DNA from: Pseudomonas schmalbachii
Lineage (GTDB): Bacteria; Pseudomonadota; Gammaproteobacteria; Pseudomonadales; Pseudomonadaceae
Assembly: GCF_017589465.1 (NCBI RefSeq)
Contig: NZ_JAELYA010000001.1
Span: 868,001-932,000 of the forward strand
Length of the DNA stretch: 64,000 nt
Direction: 5' to 3'
In this document: positions 8,376-15,977 of the stretch, one piece after another
Numbering within the stretch: the stretch's first letter is position 1
Layout: each line of letters begins with the position of its first letter
The notes under the pieces: model-generated
Databases searched by the model: none
Seen by the model: only the letters and a program-made list of their open reading frames with translations
Told to the model about the DNA's origin: nothing
Translations under genes and position numbers: made by a program

Positions 8376-9340
8376 CGCGCGCCACCCTGCAACTGGCCGA
8401 TGGCGATGCGCACGGCCTTGCGTACTTCCGGGTCGCAGTCCTGTTCGGCGGCCTGTAGTGCCGGCAGCGCGGCCGGGTCGGCCAGTTCGCCGAGCGCCAG
8501 CGCCGCTTCCTTGCGCAGGTTGCTGATGCTGTGGCCGAGCAGTTCGACCAGCGCGGCCAGCGCCCCGACGAAGCGCAGCTTGCCGAGGGCGCGGGCGGCG
8601 CGCAGACGCACCTGCCAGTAGCTATCACCAAGCGCCTCGACCAGCGCCGGACCGGCCTCGGCCAGACCGATCTTGCCGAGCGTGGTGGCGGCCTCCTCGC
8701 GCACCTGCCATTCCCGGTCGACGAGGGCCGTCTGCAAGGACGCCAGCACGCTGGGGTCGCTGCCGAAACCCAGCGCGCCGGTGGCGGTGCGGCGCACTTC
8801 GGTATCGGCATCGTCGCTGGCCAAGCGTGCCAAGGCCGGCAATGCATCGCCCTGCCGGAGCCAGCCGAGAATGCCGACCGCCTCGCGGCGCACGAAGGCG
8901 TCGGCGTCTCCCAGCGCACGCAGGGCCAGCGGCGCGGCCTCGGCCAGGCGCAACTCACGCAGGGCGCGCAAGGCGCTGGCGCGGACGAAGGCATCGGCGT
9001 GCGCGGCCCAGGGCAGGATCACCCTGCCCGCCTGCGCGTCCTTCAGTTCGGACAAGCTCTGCGCGGCGGCACCGCGCACCGCCTCGTCGGCATCGGCCAG
9101 GGCAGCGCAGAGCGCGGCCACCACATCGGGCCCTTCCCAGCCTTCCAGCAGGCGCGCGGCCTCGCTGCGCACCTCGGCGGCCGGGTCGTCGCGCAGAGCG
9201 TGGATCAGCCAGGGCAAGGCCTCGGGGTCCTCCAGATCGGCGAGGTCGATCAGGGCGATGCGGCGCACGCTGGCGTCTTCATCAGCGAGGCGCGGCAGCA
9301 GATCGAGGATGTCGGAGTTATCGGTGGTCAGGTCGGTCAT
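8372..9340 (-). CDS. HEAT-repeat protein of the AprAB-like/ABC cluster
   Basis: 322 aa made almost wholly of about ten HEAT/PBS-lyase-like repeats of some 31 residues, with the recurring core D-x-x-V-R-x-x-A-x-x-x-L-G (for example DEAVRGAAAQSL, DAFVRREAVGILGWL, DTEVRRTATGALGFG, EWQVREEAATTLGKI, YWQVRLRAARALGKL). Such solenoids act as protein-binding scaffolds or assist cofactor insertion. No catalytic motif or signal peptide is seen, so it is cytoplasmic. Start overlaps the ATPase stop and its own stop overlaps the DUF971 start, each by 4 bases, showing tight coupling with transporter genes; this is an unusual partner for an ABC importer. Confidence 0.9.
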   Translation of the reverse strand: MTDLTTDNSDILDLLPRLADEDASVRRIALIDLADLEDPEALPWLIHALRDDPAAEVRSEAARLLEGWEGPDVVAALCAALADADEAVRGAAAQSLSELKDAQAGRVILPWAAHADAFVRASALRALRELRLAEAAPLALRALGDADAFVRREAVGILGWLRQGDALPALARLASDDADTEVRRTATGALGFGSDPSVLASLQTALVDREWQVREEAATTLGKIGLAEAGPALVEALGDSYWQVRLRAARALGKLRFVGALAALVELLGHSISNLRKEAALALGELADPAALPALQAAEQDCDPEVRKAVRIAIGQLQGGAR

Positions 9341-10194
9341 AGGGCGATTCGCAGTGGCGGGTGATCGGTAGTCGGAAGGCCGAGCGGGGTCAGGCGCGGC
9401 AGTTCGCGGCCTTCCTCGTGGCGCAGCAGTTCCAGGCAGTGGCGCTTGAGGTGGACGAAGGCCGGGCTGGTGAGCAGGGACGCTTGCCGCGGGCGGCGAA
9501 AATCGACGCGCAGGTCCTCGATGAAACGTCCGGGTCGCGGGCTCATCACCAGCACACGGTCGGCGAGGAACAGCGCCTCGTCGATGTCGTGGGTGACGAA
9601 CACCACGGTGGTGCGGATGCGCGTCCACACGTCCAGCAGCAGTTCCTGCATGCGCGCGCGTGTCTGCGCGTCGAGGGCGCCGAAGGGTTCGTCCATCAGC
9701 AGCAGGCGCGGCCGGTTGACCAGCACGCGGGCGATCTCGGCGCGCTGCTGCATGCCACCGGAAAGCTGGCTGGGCCAGCGCGCGGCGAAATCCTGCAGGC
9801 CGACCAGACGCAGCATTTCGCTGGCCTGCGCGTGTCGCTCGGCCTTGCCGATGCCGCGCATCTTCAGGCCGAAGGCGACGTTGTCGAGCACGCTGCGCCA
9901 GGGCAGCAAGGTGTGGTGCTGGAACACCATGCCGCGTTCGGGCGAGGGTCCATTCACTGGCTGACCATCGACGCGCAGGCTGCCGGCGCTGGGCTGCAGG
10001 TGGCCGGCCAGCGCGCCGAGCAGGGTCGACTTGCCGCAGCCGGAGGGACCGAGGATGCAGACGAACTCGCCGGGCTCGACGGCGAAGCTCAGCCGCTGCA
10101 CCGCCTCGAAGGCTTGAGCGCCCTGCCCCAGCCGAATCGACAGTTGGTCGATATCGATGCGGCCGGGTTCGATGTTGCGTTCGTAGATGCTCAT
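9337..10194 (-). CDS. ABC transporter ATP-binding protein (NrtD/SsuB/TauB type)
   Basis: 285 aa. Walker [11 protein letters not shown]-loop FQHHTLLPW, signature LSGGMQQR, Walker [13 protein letters not shown] and switch His in [10 protein letters not shown] are all present. Closest to ATPases of the nitrate/sulfonate/taurine importer group. The C terminus extends about 30 residues past the usual end ([27 protein letters not shown]). Energises import through the permease encoded immediately upstream (1-base overlap), with the binding protein encoded before that. Substrate cannot be read from the ATPase. Confidence 0.95.
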   Translation of the reverse strand: MSIYERNIEPGRIDIDQLSIRLGQGAQAFEAVQRLSFAVEPGEFVCILGPSGCGKSTLLGALAGHLQPSAGSLRVDGQPVNGPSPERGMVFQHHTLLPWRSVLDNVAFGLKMRGIGKAERHAQASEMLRLVGLQDFAARWPSQLSGGMQQRAEIARVLVNRPRLLLMDEPFGALDAQTRARMQELLLDVWTRIRTTVVFVTHDIDEALFLADRVLVMSPRPGRFIEDLRVDFRRPRQASLLTSPAFVHLKRHCLELLRHEEGRELPRLTPLGLPTTDHPPLRIAL

Positions 10195-10973
10195 CAGGCA
10201 TTCCCCCTGCCGCGATACCAGGGCGTGAACAGGCCACCGAGATACCTGACCAGGCCGCTGCTGCCCATGCCGAGCAGGCCGATCAGCAACATGCCGACGA
10301 TGATCTCCGGGTAGCGCTGGATGGTGTAGGACTCCCAGGTGTAGTAGCCGATGCCGAACTGCCCGGAGATCATCTCGGCGGTCACCAGGCAGAACCACGA
10401 GGTGCCCATGCCGATGGCGAGGCCGGTGACGATGCTCGGCGTGGCGCCCGGCAGCACCACCTCGCGCAGGATCGCCAGCCGCCCGGCACCGAGGCTGCGC
10501 GCCGAGGCGACCAGGCGCGGATCGACGGCCTCCACCCCGTGCACGGTGTTGAGCAGGATCGGGAACAGCGCGCCGGTGAAGGTGATGAAGATCATCGACA
10601 GCTCGGACGAGGGGAACATCAGGATCGCCAGCGGAATCCAGGCCACGGCCGGAATCGGTCGCAGTACCTCCAGCGGCGGCAGCAGGCTGTCCTCGGCCCA
10701 CTTCGAGCGGCCGATGGCGAGGCCGAGCAGAACACCGACCACGGCGGCGGACAGATAGCCGGCGAACACCCGCGCCAGGCTGCTGGTCAGGTGCGGCAGC
10801 AGCTTGCTGGACTCGACCAGCGCCCAGGCGGCTTCGAGCACGGCAGTTGGCGTCGGCACATAGGTGAAGGTGAGCAGGCCCAGGTCCAGGCGCTGGCTGG
10901 CGGCGACCTGCCAGAACAGCAGGCAGGCGGCCAGCGACGCGAGGCGCAGGGGCCAGCGGTGTAATGAGGTCAT
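10194..10973 (-). CDS. ABC transporter permease (SsuC/TauC/NrtB type)
   Basis: 259 aa with about six membrane helices (LASLAACLLFWQVAA; VFAGYLSAAVVGVLLGLAIG; AVAWIPLAILMF; ELSMIFITFTGALFPILLNTV; ITGLAIGMGTSWFCLV; IIVGMLLIGLLGMGSSGLV). The EAA loop that contacts the ATPase reads VASARSLGAGRLAILREVVLPGA. Belongs to the aliphatic-sulfonate/nitrate/taurine permease family. Separated from the binding-protein gene by 169 bases occupied by two REP-type repeats, but overlaps the ATPase gene. Confidence 0.94.
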   Translation of the reverse strand: MTSLHRWPLRLASLAACLLFWQVAASQRLDLGLLTFTYVPTPTAVLEAAWALVESSKLLPHLTSSLARVFAGYLSAAVVGVLLGLAIGRSKWAEDSLLPPLEVLRPIPAVAWIPLAILMFPSSELSMIFITFTGALFPILLNTVHGVEAVDPRLVASARSLGAGRLAILREVVLPGATPSIVTGLAIGMGTSWFCLVTAEMISGQFGIGYYTWESYTIQRYPEIIVGMLLIGLLGMGSSGLVRYLGGLFTPWYRGRGNA

Positions 10974-11004
10974 GAAAATCTCCGCTTCGAGCGCTTGGCT
11001 TTTG

Positions 11005-11095
11005 GTAGGAGCCAGCTTGCTGGCGATCCATCGTTTCCGGTTAAGCGCCGGAGTTGCCGGCGCGCACGGTTGATCGCCAGCAAGCTGGCTCCTAC
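11005..11095. repeat. REP-type inverted pair, family C copy 1
   Basis: GTAGGAGCCAGCTTGCTGGC ... GATCGCCAGCAAGCTGGCTC followed by CTACAGG. Same family at 31013, 36402, 43321 and 61999. This is the repeat type that carries the IS110 insertion at 43407. Confidence 0.9.
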
Positions 11096-11110
11096 AGGTC
11101 CGGTGCGGTT

Positions 11111-11141
11111 GTAGGGCGGGTGCAACCCGCCATTACGGGTT
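11111..11141. repeat. REP half-unit, family D copy 1
   Basis: GTAGGGCGGGTGCAACCCGCC without the matching inverted partner; full pairs occur at 23737, 26035, 28285, 32939 and 37132, another half at 44651. Confidence 0.75.
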
Positions 11142-11142
11142 G

Positions 11143-12549
11143 TCAGCGCCCCGCCACCAGCTTCTGATTGGCGCTGACGAAATCCAGCGCCGTGCCGCCG
11201 TGTTGCTGGGCGTAGGCTTCGGCCTGGTCCTTGAGCAGGAAGGCGCTGAGCTCGCCCTTGTCGTTGCGCACGAACCACGCCTGGTTGGCCAGCAGCTTGA
11301 TCCCGCTGTCGGCGGCCTGGGCGTAGATGGCGCGGATGTCCTTGCCTTCCTGCTCCAGTTGCGCGAGTGCCTTCAGCGCCGACTCCGGCGAGGCGTAGTG
11401 ACGGACCTTGTCCTCGCCGCGCACCCAGATCTGCGCCAGCCGCCTGAAGTCGGTGATCGGCTTGCCGGTCAGGGCATCGTTGGCCTGCAACGGCAGCTGC
11501 GCGTAGTTGACCAGCGCCTTGTCGTAGTCCAGCCCGGACTGCTGGAAGGCGGCGCGGATGTACTGGTCATCGACGAACTTGTCGACATCCAGGCCGCGGT
11601 CGGTCTTCTTCAGCAGCTTGAGGGTGTCGATGGAGGTCGCTACCGCCTTGCGGTATTCCGACTTCCAGGTCAGATCGCGGGTCTGCAGGCCGAGCGGGCC
11701 GTGGAACAGGTAGTTCACCTCGGCCTCGATGCCGGTGACCTTCTCGATCAGCTCGCTGTACTTCTCCGGCTCGGCGGCGAACAGGCGGTCGGCCTCCAGG
11801 CTGGCGCGCAGGTAGGCGGTGACGATCTCCGGGTACTTCTTCGCATAGGCCGCATCCACCAGCGCGCCGTGGAAGGTCGGCGACTCGGCCTGGGAACCGT
11901 CGTAGATCTTGCGGGCGAAGCCACGGCTGGGGAACAGCTCGGCGAACGGCACGAAGTCGGCGTGCGCCTCGATACGGTTGCTGCGCAGGGCCGAGCCGGC
12001 GATCTCCGGTGCCTGGGCGATGATGCGCACGTCCTTCTCCGGGTCCCAGCCCTGGGCGGCGACAGCGCGCAACAGCATGCCGTGGGCGGTGGAGGCGAAC
12101 GGCACGGAGATGGTCTTGCCCTTGAGCTGCTCCAGCGACTGCACGGCGGACGCCGCCGGCACCACGATGCCGTTGCCGCTGCCCTTGGTGCTGCCCGACA
12201 GCACGCTGATGAACAGGCTGCGCTTGCCGGCGTCGAGGTGGGCGACGCCGTTGAACGAACCGGGGAAGTCGGCCATGGCGCCGAAGTCCAGCTTGCCGGC
12301 GACCATCTCGTTGGTCAGCGGCGCGCCGCTGGTGAAGTTCTTCCACTCGATCTCGTATTTGGCATCCTTGTACTTGCCATCGTGCGGCAGGTACTTGTCG
12401 AGCAGGCCGAGTTCGCGGATCAGCAGGCCGCCGGTGGCGCAGTTGATGGTGGTGTCCTGGGTGCCGATGGCGACGCGGATGGTCTCGGCCTGGGCGTGGA
12501 TGGAAGCGATAGCCAGGGCGAGGCCGGCCAGGGTTGTACGCAAGCGCAT
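11143..12549 (-). CDS. ABC transporter periplasmic substrate-binding protein with C-terminal NosL-like extension
   Basis: 468 aa, about 130 longer than a typical SsuA/TauA protein. Signal peptide MRLRTTLAGLALAIASIHAQA-ET. Residues 24 to about 340 form an NrtA/SsuA-type binding protein (IRVAIGTQDTTINCATGG; KLDFGAMADFPGSFNG; SGNGIVVPAASAVQSLEQLKGKTISVPFASTAHGML). The last part (about 360-468; SGIKLLANQAWFVRNDKGELSAFLLKDQAEAYAQQHGGTALDF) resembles the NosL/copper-binding accessory fold pattern A-Y-A-x2-H-G-G-x2-L-x-F; that part is inference. First gene of the transporter block, downstream of the AprAB-like genes on the same strand. Confidence 0.92.
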   Translation of the reverse strand: MRLRTTLAGLALAIASIHAQAETIRVAIGTQDTTINCATGGLLIRELGLLDKYLPHDGKYKDAKYEIEWKNFTSGAPLTNEMVAGKLDFGAMADFPGSFNGVAHLDAGKRSLFISVLSGSTKGSGNGIVVPAASAVQSLEQLKGKTISVPFASTAHGMLLRAVAAQGWDPEKDVRIIAQAPEIAGSALRSNRIEAHADFVPFAELFPSRGFARKIYDGSQAESPTFHGALVDAAYAKKYPEIVTAYLRASLEADRLFAAEPEKYSELIEKVTGIEAEVNYLFHGPLGLQTRDLTWKSEYRKAVATSIDTLKLLKKTDRGLDVDKFVDDQYIRAAFQQSGLDYDKALVNYAQLPLQANDALTGKPITDFRRLAQIWVRGEDKVRHYASPESALKALAQLEQEGKDIRAIYAQAADSGIKLLANQAWFVRNDKGELSAFLLKDQAEAYAQQHGGTALDFVSANQKLVAGR

Positions 12550-12700
12550 GGGTGTTTCCCCTCGAATCGTTGAGTGTTGGAATCGTCTCCGCCACGCGGT
12601 CCGGGTGGTGGGAAACGAGGGGGTGTTTCATCAGGCGTCCGGTGGTTGGCCGGATGGCGTTACTTGCTCTTCTTTAGTTTTTGCATCGCGTCGCAGCGTC

Positions 12701-12820
12701 CCCCTCACCCTAACCCTCTCCCTCAAGGGAGAGGGGACTGGTCGGAGTTGCCGGTTTGCACGGCACATATCCCGACGCAGAAGTGCCCCCTCTCCCTCCG
12801 GGAGAGGGTTGGGGTGAGGG
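12701..12820. repeat. REPIN-like paired inverted repeat, family A copy 2
   Basis: CCCCTCACCCTAACCCTCTC ... GGGAGAGGGTTGGGGTGAGG lying between the ferredoxin and binding-protein genes. Confidence 0.88.
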
Positions 12821-12837
12821 AATCCCCGCGCAAACGA

Positions 12838-13083
12838 TCAACGCAGCAGGTACGGAATCTCCACCTTCACCGCGCCGGTCGGGCAGTCCTTCTCGCAGGG
12901 CATGCAGTACCAGCATTCGTCGAAGGCCATGTACGCCTTGCGGGTCGCCGGGTTGATCGCCAGCAGGTCCATAGGGCAGACCTCGACGCACACGGTGCAG
13001 CCCTTGTCGGCGATGCACTTGTCCTCGTCGACGGTCACCGGCGCGTTGCTGCGGAAGAAGATTTCCTGGGGCTGGTAGGCCAT
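12838..13083 (-). CDS. AprB-like 2[4Fe-4S] ferredoxin
   Basis: 81 aa. Two cluster motifs: C-x5-C-x2-C-x3-CP (CIADKGCTVCVEVCP) and C-x2-C-x2-C-x3-CP (CWYCMPCEKDCP). The text between and after them (MDLLAINPATRKAYMAFDE; TGAVKVEIPYLLR) parallels the beta subunit of adenylylsulfate reductase (AprB) rather than ordinary ferredoxins, although the long AprB C-terminal tail is missing. Start at MAYQPQE is supported by AGAGGAAA upstream. Lies directly downstream of the AprA-like flavoprotein, its likely redox partner: electrons would pass between its clusters and the FAD of that protein. Confidence 0.93.
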   Translation of the reverse strand: MAYQPQEIFFRSNAPVTVDEDKCIADKGCTVCVEVCPMDLLAINPATRKAYMAFDECWYCMPCEKDCPTGAVKVEIPYLLR

Positions 13084-13113
13084 GTCACGGTTTCCTCTTT
13101 GTTCTGTTTCCGT

Positions 13114-13188
13114 GGTGGAAAACGCTTCGCGGTTTTCCACCCTACGGTTTGCACCCGCAGGGTGGATGGCGCTCTTTCCATCCACCCT
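13114..13188. repeat. REP-type repeat, family F copy 1
   Basis: GTGGAAAACGC/GCGGTTTTCCAC hairpin followed by CCCTACGG and a second GGTGGATGGCGC/CCATCCACC hairpin, between the ferredoxin and flavoprotein genes. A relative lies at 28372-28437. Confidence 0.7.
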
Positions 13189-13192
13189 TTCG

Positions 13193-14917
13193 TTACGCCG
13201 CTGCGGTTCTCACCCGCAGCTTCTCGTAGGCCTTCTGCTCCTCGTCATCCAGCGGAATCAGGTACGGCTCGACCGCCCGCTTGAAGCTGGTCATGGCGCC
13301 GTCCCCGCCCTTCTTCAGATGGCAGTGGCAGAACCACTCGGCATCGTTGCGCTCGGGGTGATCGACGCGGTGGTGATACAGGCCCCAGCGGCTCTCGGCG
13401 CGGAACAGCGAGGCGCGCGCGGCCATCTCGGCGCAGTCGCGGATCACGCTGACTTCCAGGGCGCGCATCAGCTCGTGGGGATTGCTCGCCTTGAGCTGGT
13501 CGAGGTCGCGTTCGATCTCGGCGAAGCGGGTCAGGCCGATCTCCATCTTCTTCGTCACCTTTGGCGGCTGCAGGTAGTCGTTGACCATGCGCCGCAGCTT
13601 GTACTCCACCTGCGCCGGCGGCAGGCCGTGCTCGCGGTTGAGCGGTGCGTAGACCCGCGCCTTCTCGCGCTCGACCTGCTGCGCATCCACCTCCGTGAAA
13701 TCCCGCCCGGCGATATAGGCGACGGCATTGACCCCGGCGAACCAGCCGTAGGTGAAGGCGCCGAGCATGTAGTTGTGCGGCACGGCGGCCATGTCGCCGG
13801 CGGCGTAGAGGCCCTGCACGCTGGTTTCGGCGCGCTCGTTGACCCACACGCCCGATGCCGAATGGCCGGAGCAGAAGCCGATCTCGGAAATGTGCATCTC
13901 GACCATCTGCGAGCGGTAGTCGGTGCCGCGCCCGGCGTGGAACTGGCCGCGGCTCGGCCGTTCGTTGCCGTGCAGGATTTCCTCGATGGTCTGGATGGTT
14001 TCCTCGGCCAGGTGGTCGAGCTTGAGGAACACCGGGCCGTTGCCGCTTTCCAGTTCCTGGTGGAACTCCCACATCATCTGCCCGGACCAGTAGTCGCACT
14101 CGATGAAGCGCTCGCCCTTGTTGTTGGCGGTGTAGCCGCCGAGCGGGCCGGTCACGTAGGCGCAGGCCGGGCCGTTGTAGTCCTTGATCAGCGGGTTGAT
14201 CTGGAAGCATTCGAGGTTCGCCAGCTCGGCGCCGGCGTGGTAGGCCATGGCGTAGCCGTCGCCGGCGTTGGTCGGGTTCTCGTAGGTGCCCATCAGGTAG
14301 CCGGATGCGGGCAGACCGAGGCGCCCGGCGGCGCCGCAGGCGAGGATCACCGCTTTCGCACGGATCACATGGAAGTCCGCCGTGCGGCAGTCGAAGCCCA
14401 TCACGCCATTGACCGTGCCCTCAGCGTCGGTGAGCAGGCGGGTGGCGATGACGCGGTTGGTGATTTCCACCCGCGCGCGCTTGAGCTGGCGATACAGCAC
14501 CTTCTTGATGTCGTGGCCTTCCGGCATCGGCAGCACGTAGGCGCCCATGTGGTGGACCTTCTTCACCGCGTAGTCGCCGGTCTCGTCCTTCTCGAACTTC
14601 ACGCCCCAGCGGTCGAGCTGCTCGATCGTCTCGTAGCTGTGGGTGGCGTAGGCGTAGACCGCCGCCTGGTTGACGATGCCGTCGTTGGCGATGGTGATTT
14701 CCTTGGTGTACTGCTCGGGCGTCGCGTGGCCGGGGATCACCGCGTTGTTCAGGCCGTCCATGCCCATGCTGATGGCGCCGCTGCGCTTGACGTTGGCCTT
14801 GTCCAGCAGCAGCACGCGCAACTCGCGGTTCGCCTCCTTGGCCTTGATCGCGGCCATCGGCCCGGCCGTGCCGCCGCCGATCACCACCAGGTCGTATTCG
14901 CGTTCGATCGTGTTCAT
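13193..14917 (-). CDS. AprA/FrdA-family flavoprotein (adenylylsulfate reductase alpha subunit-like)
   Basis: 574 aa. FAD-binding Rossmann motif VVIGGGTAGPMAA near residue 11, then DKANVKRSGAISMGMDGLNN, which corresponds to the AprA DKA-x-x-x-RSGA-x-x-x-G-x-x-x-x-N segment and is not typical of fumarate reductase. Also AVILACGAAGRLGLP, NAGDGYAMAYHAGAEL and a C-terminal FAD-contacting ASGVWVNERAETSVQGLYAAGDMA. Paired with an AprB-like ferredoxin and with a nitrate/sulfonate-type ABC importer, which suggests oxidation or reduction of an imported sulfur compound, but no sulfate-reduction genes are nearby and the substrate is unknown. Start overlaps the GntR stop by 4 bases. Confidence 0.9.
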   Translation of the reverse strand: MNTIEREYDLVVIGGGTAGPMAAIKAKEANRELRVLLLDKANVKRSGAISMGMDGLNNAVIPGHATPEQYTKEITIANDGIVNQAAVYAYATHSYETIEQLDRWGVKFEKDETGDYAVKKVHHMGAYVLPMPEGHDIKKVLYRQLKRARVEITNRVIATRLLTDAEGTVNGVMGFDCRTADFHVIRAKAVILACGAAGRLGLPASGYLMGTYENPTNAGDGYAMAYHAGAELANLECFQINPLIKDYNGPACAYVTGPLGGYTANNKGERFIECDYWSGQMMWEFHQELESGNGPVFLKLDHLAEETIQTIEEILHGNERPSRGQFHAGRGTDYRSQMVEMHISEIGFCSGHSASGVWVNERAETSVQGLYAAGDMAAVPHNYMLGAFTYGWFAGVNAVAYIAGRDFTEVDAQQVEREKARVYAPLNREHGLPPAQVEYKLRRMVNDYLQPPKVTKKMEIGLTRFAEIERDLDQLKASNPHELMRALEVSVIRDCAEMAARASLFRAESRWGLYHHRVDHPERNDAEWFCHCHLKKGGDGAMTSFKRAVEPYLIPLDDEEQKAYEKLRVRTAAA

Positions 14918-15663
14918 GCGTGGGAGCCCTTCTGCCGGTCGATGCGCAGGCGATACTGGAAGGCGTCGCCGCGGTAGTAGAGGTATTCGAAGTCCAGCGG
15001 CGTGCCGTCGCTGCCGTGGGTAAGGCGCTCGATGCGCATGATCGGCGAGCCCTCCTCGACACCCAGCACGCGGGCCAGGTCCTCGTCGGCGAGCATGGCG
15101 TCGATGGCGAGGTCCGCATGGCCGAGGGCGAGGCCGCAGTCGTTCTCGATGATCAGGAAGATGTCGCGGGCCACCAGGTCGGACTTCTCCAGGCGCTCGC
15201 CGATGGCGCGCGGCACGTAGGTGACTTCCAGGGATACCGGCTCGCGGTTGACCAGGCGCACGCGCTTGATCTCGCTGACCGGCGCTCCCTCCTCCAGCTG
15301 CAGGCGCTCGGCGACCTGCGCCGTCGCCGGCAGATGCTTGAGGCTGCACAGGCGGTTGATCACCTCGTAGCCCATCTGCTTCATCGACTCGCCCAGGCCC
15401 TGCAGCGTGCTGACGTTCTGGAACGCCTTGGGCCTGGCGACGAAAGTGCCCTTGCCGTGCAGCTTGAAGATCAGACCTTCCTTCTGCAGGTCGCCGAGCG
15501 CCTGGCGCACGGTGATGCGGCTGACCCCGAACGCACGGCCCAGCTCCGCTTCGGAGGGCATGCGGCTGTGGGGTGGATAGGTACCGTCGAGGATGCGCCC
15601 GCGCAGCAGCTCCTTGAGCTGGCTGTAGAGGGGCACCGGGGAAAGGGAAAGCAGTTCGGCCAT
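14914..15663 (-). CDS. GntR/HutC-family transcriptional regulator (UTRA domain)
   Basis: 249 aa. N-terminal winged helix (PLYSQLKELLRGRILDGTYPPHSRMPSEAELGRAFGVSRITVRQALGDLQKEGLIFKLHGKGTFVA, residues 11-75) and a C-terminal UTRA effector domain (about 95-240; VSEIKRVRLVNREPVSLEVTYVP, GSPIMRIERLTHGSDGTPLDFEYLYYRGD). First gene of the AprAB-like cluster and coupled to the flavoprotein by an ATGA overlap, so it most likely controls its own operon. A perfect 14-bp palindrome lies 16 bases upstream of its start. Confidence 0.93.
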   Translation of the reverse strand: MAELLSLSPVPLYSQLKELLRGRILDGTYPPHSRMPSEAELGRAFGVSRITVRQALGDLQKEGLIFKLHGKGTFVARPKAFQNVSTLQGLGESMKQMGYEVINRLCSLKHLPATAQVAERLQLEEGAPVSEIKRVRLVNREPVSLEVTYVPRAIGERLEKSDLVARDIFLIIENDCGLALGHADLAIDAMLADEDLARVLGVEEGSPIMRIERLTHGSDGTPLDFEYLYYRGDAFQYRLRIDRQKGSHA

Positions 15664-15679
15664 GTCGTCCTTCGCTCAA

Positions 15680-15693
15680 CTTGTTATAACAAG
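15680..15693. promoter_or_regulatory. Putative GntR operator (perfect palindrome)
   Basis: CTTGTTATAACAAG is fully self-complementary and similar in form to HutC-type operators. It lies just upstream of the gntR ATG, at the edge of an AT-rich stretch (15698-15760) that stands out from the GC-rich surroundings and probably carries the promoter. Autoregulation is inferred. Confidence 0.7.
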
Positions 15694-15775
15694 CTATGGC
15701 GAGACAATAAAGGACATAAGAAAATTAGTGGAAATACTTTTTAGGAATAAAATTATTTCCTGGGGAGGGCCTGGC

Positions 15776-15805
15776 TCTGCGATTCGCGCGCATGGCGCGC
15801 TCCTA
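15776..15805. repeat. REP-type fragment, family G copy 1
   Basis: GCGATTCGCGCGCATGGCGC followed by GCTCCTAC; the same words occur at 33031-33074. Confidence 0.55.
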
Positions 15806-15824
15806 CACAAAGCGCCGCGCTTTT

Positions 15825-15942
15825 CCCCTCACCCTAACCCTCTCCCGGAGGGAGAGGGGACTGTTCGGTGTTGCCGGATAGCACGCTGCATCAGCCCACT
15901 CCAGAGTGCCCCCTCTCCCTCCGGGAGAGGGCTGGGGTGAGG
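15825..15942. repeat. REPIN-like paired inverted repeat, family A copy 3
   Basis: CCCCTCACCCTAACCCTCTC ... GGGAGAGGGCTGGGGTGAGG, between the gntR promoter region and the 3' end of the CAP-domain gene. Confidence 0.88.
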
Positions 15943-15977
15943 AAACTTGAGCGCCGAAGCTTACGAGTACCAGCCGC

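Noticed and set aside
12574-13284. Plus-strand ORF opposite the ferredoxin
   Set aside because: Consists mostly of translated REPIN sequence and antisense ferredoxin.
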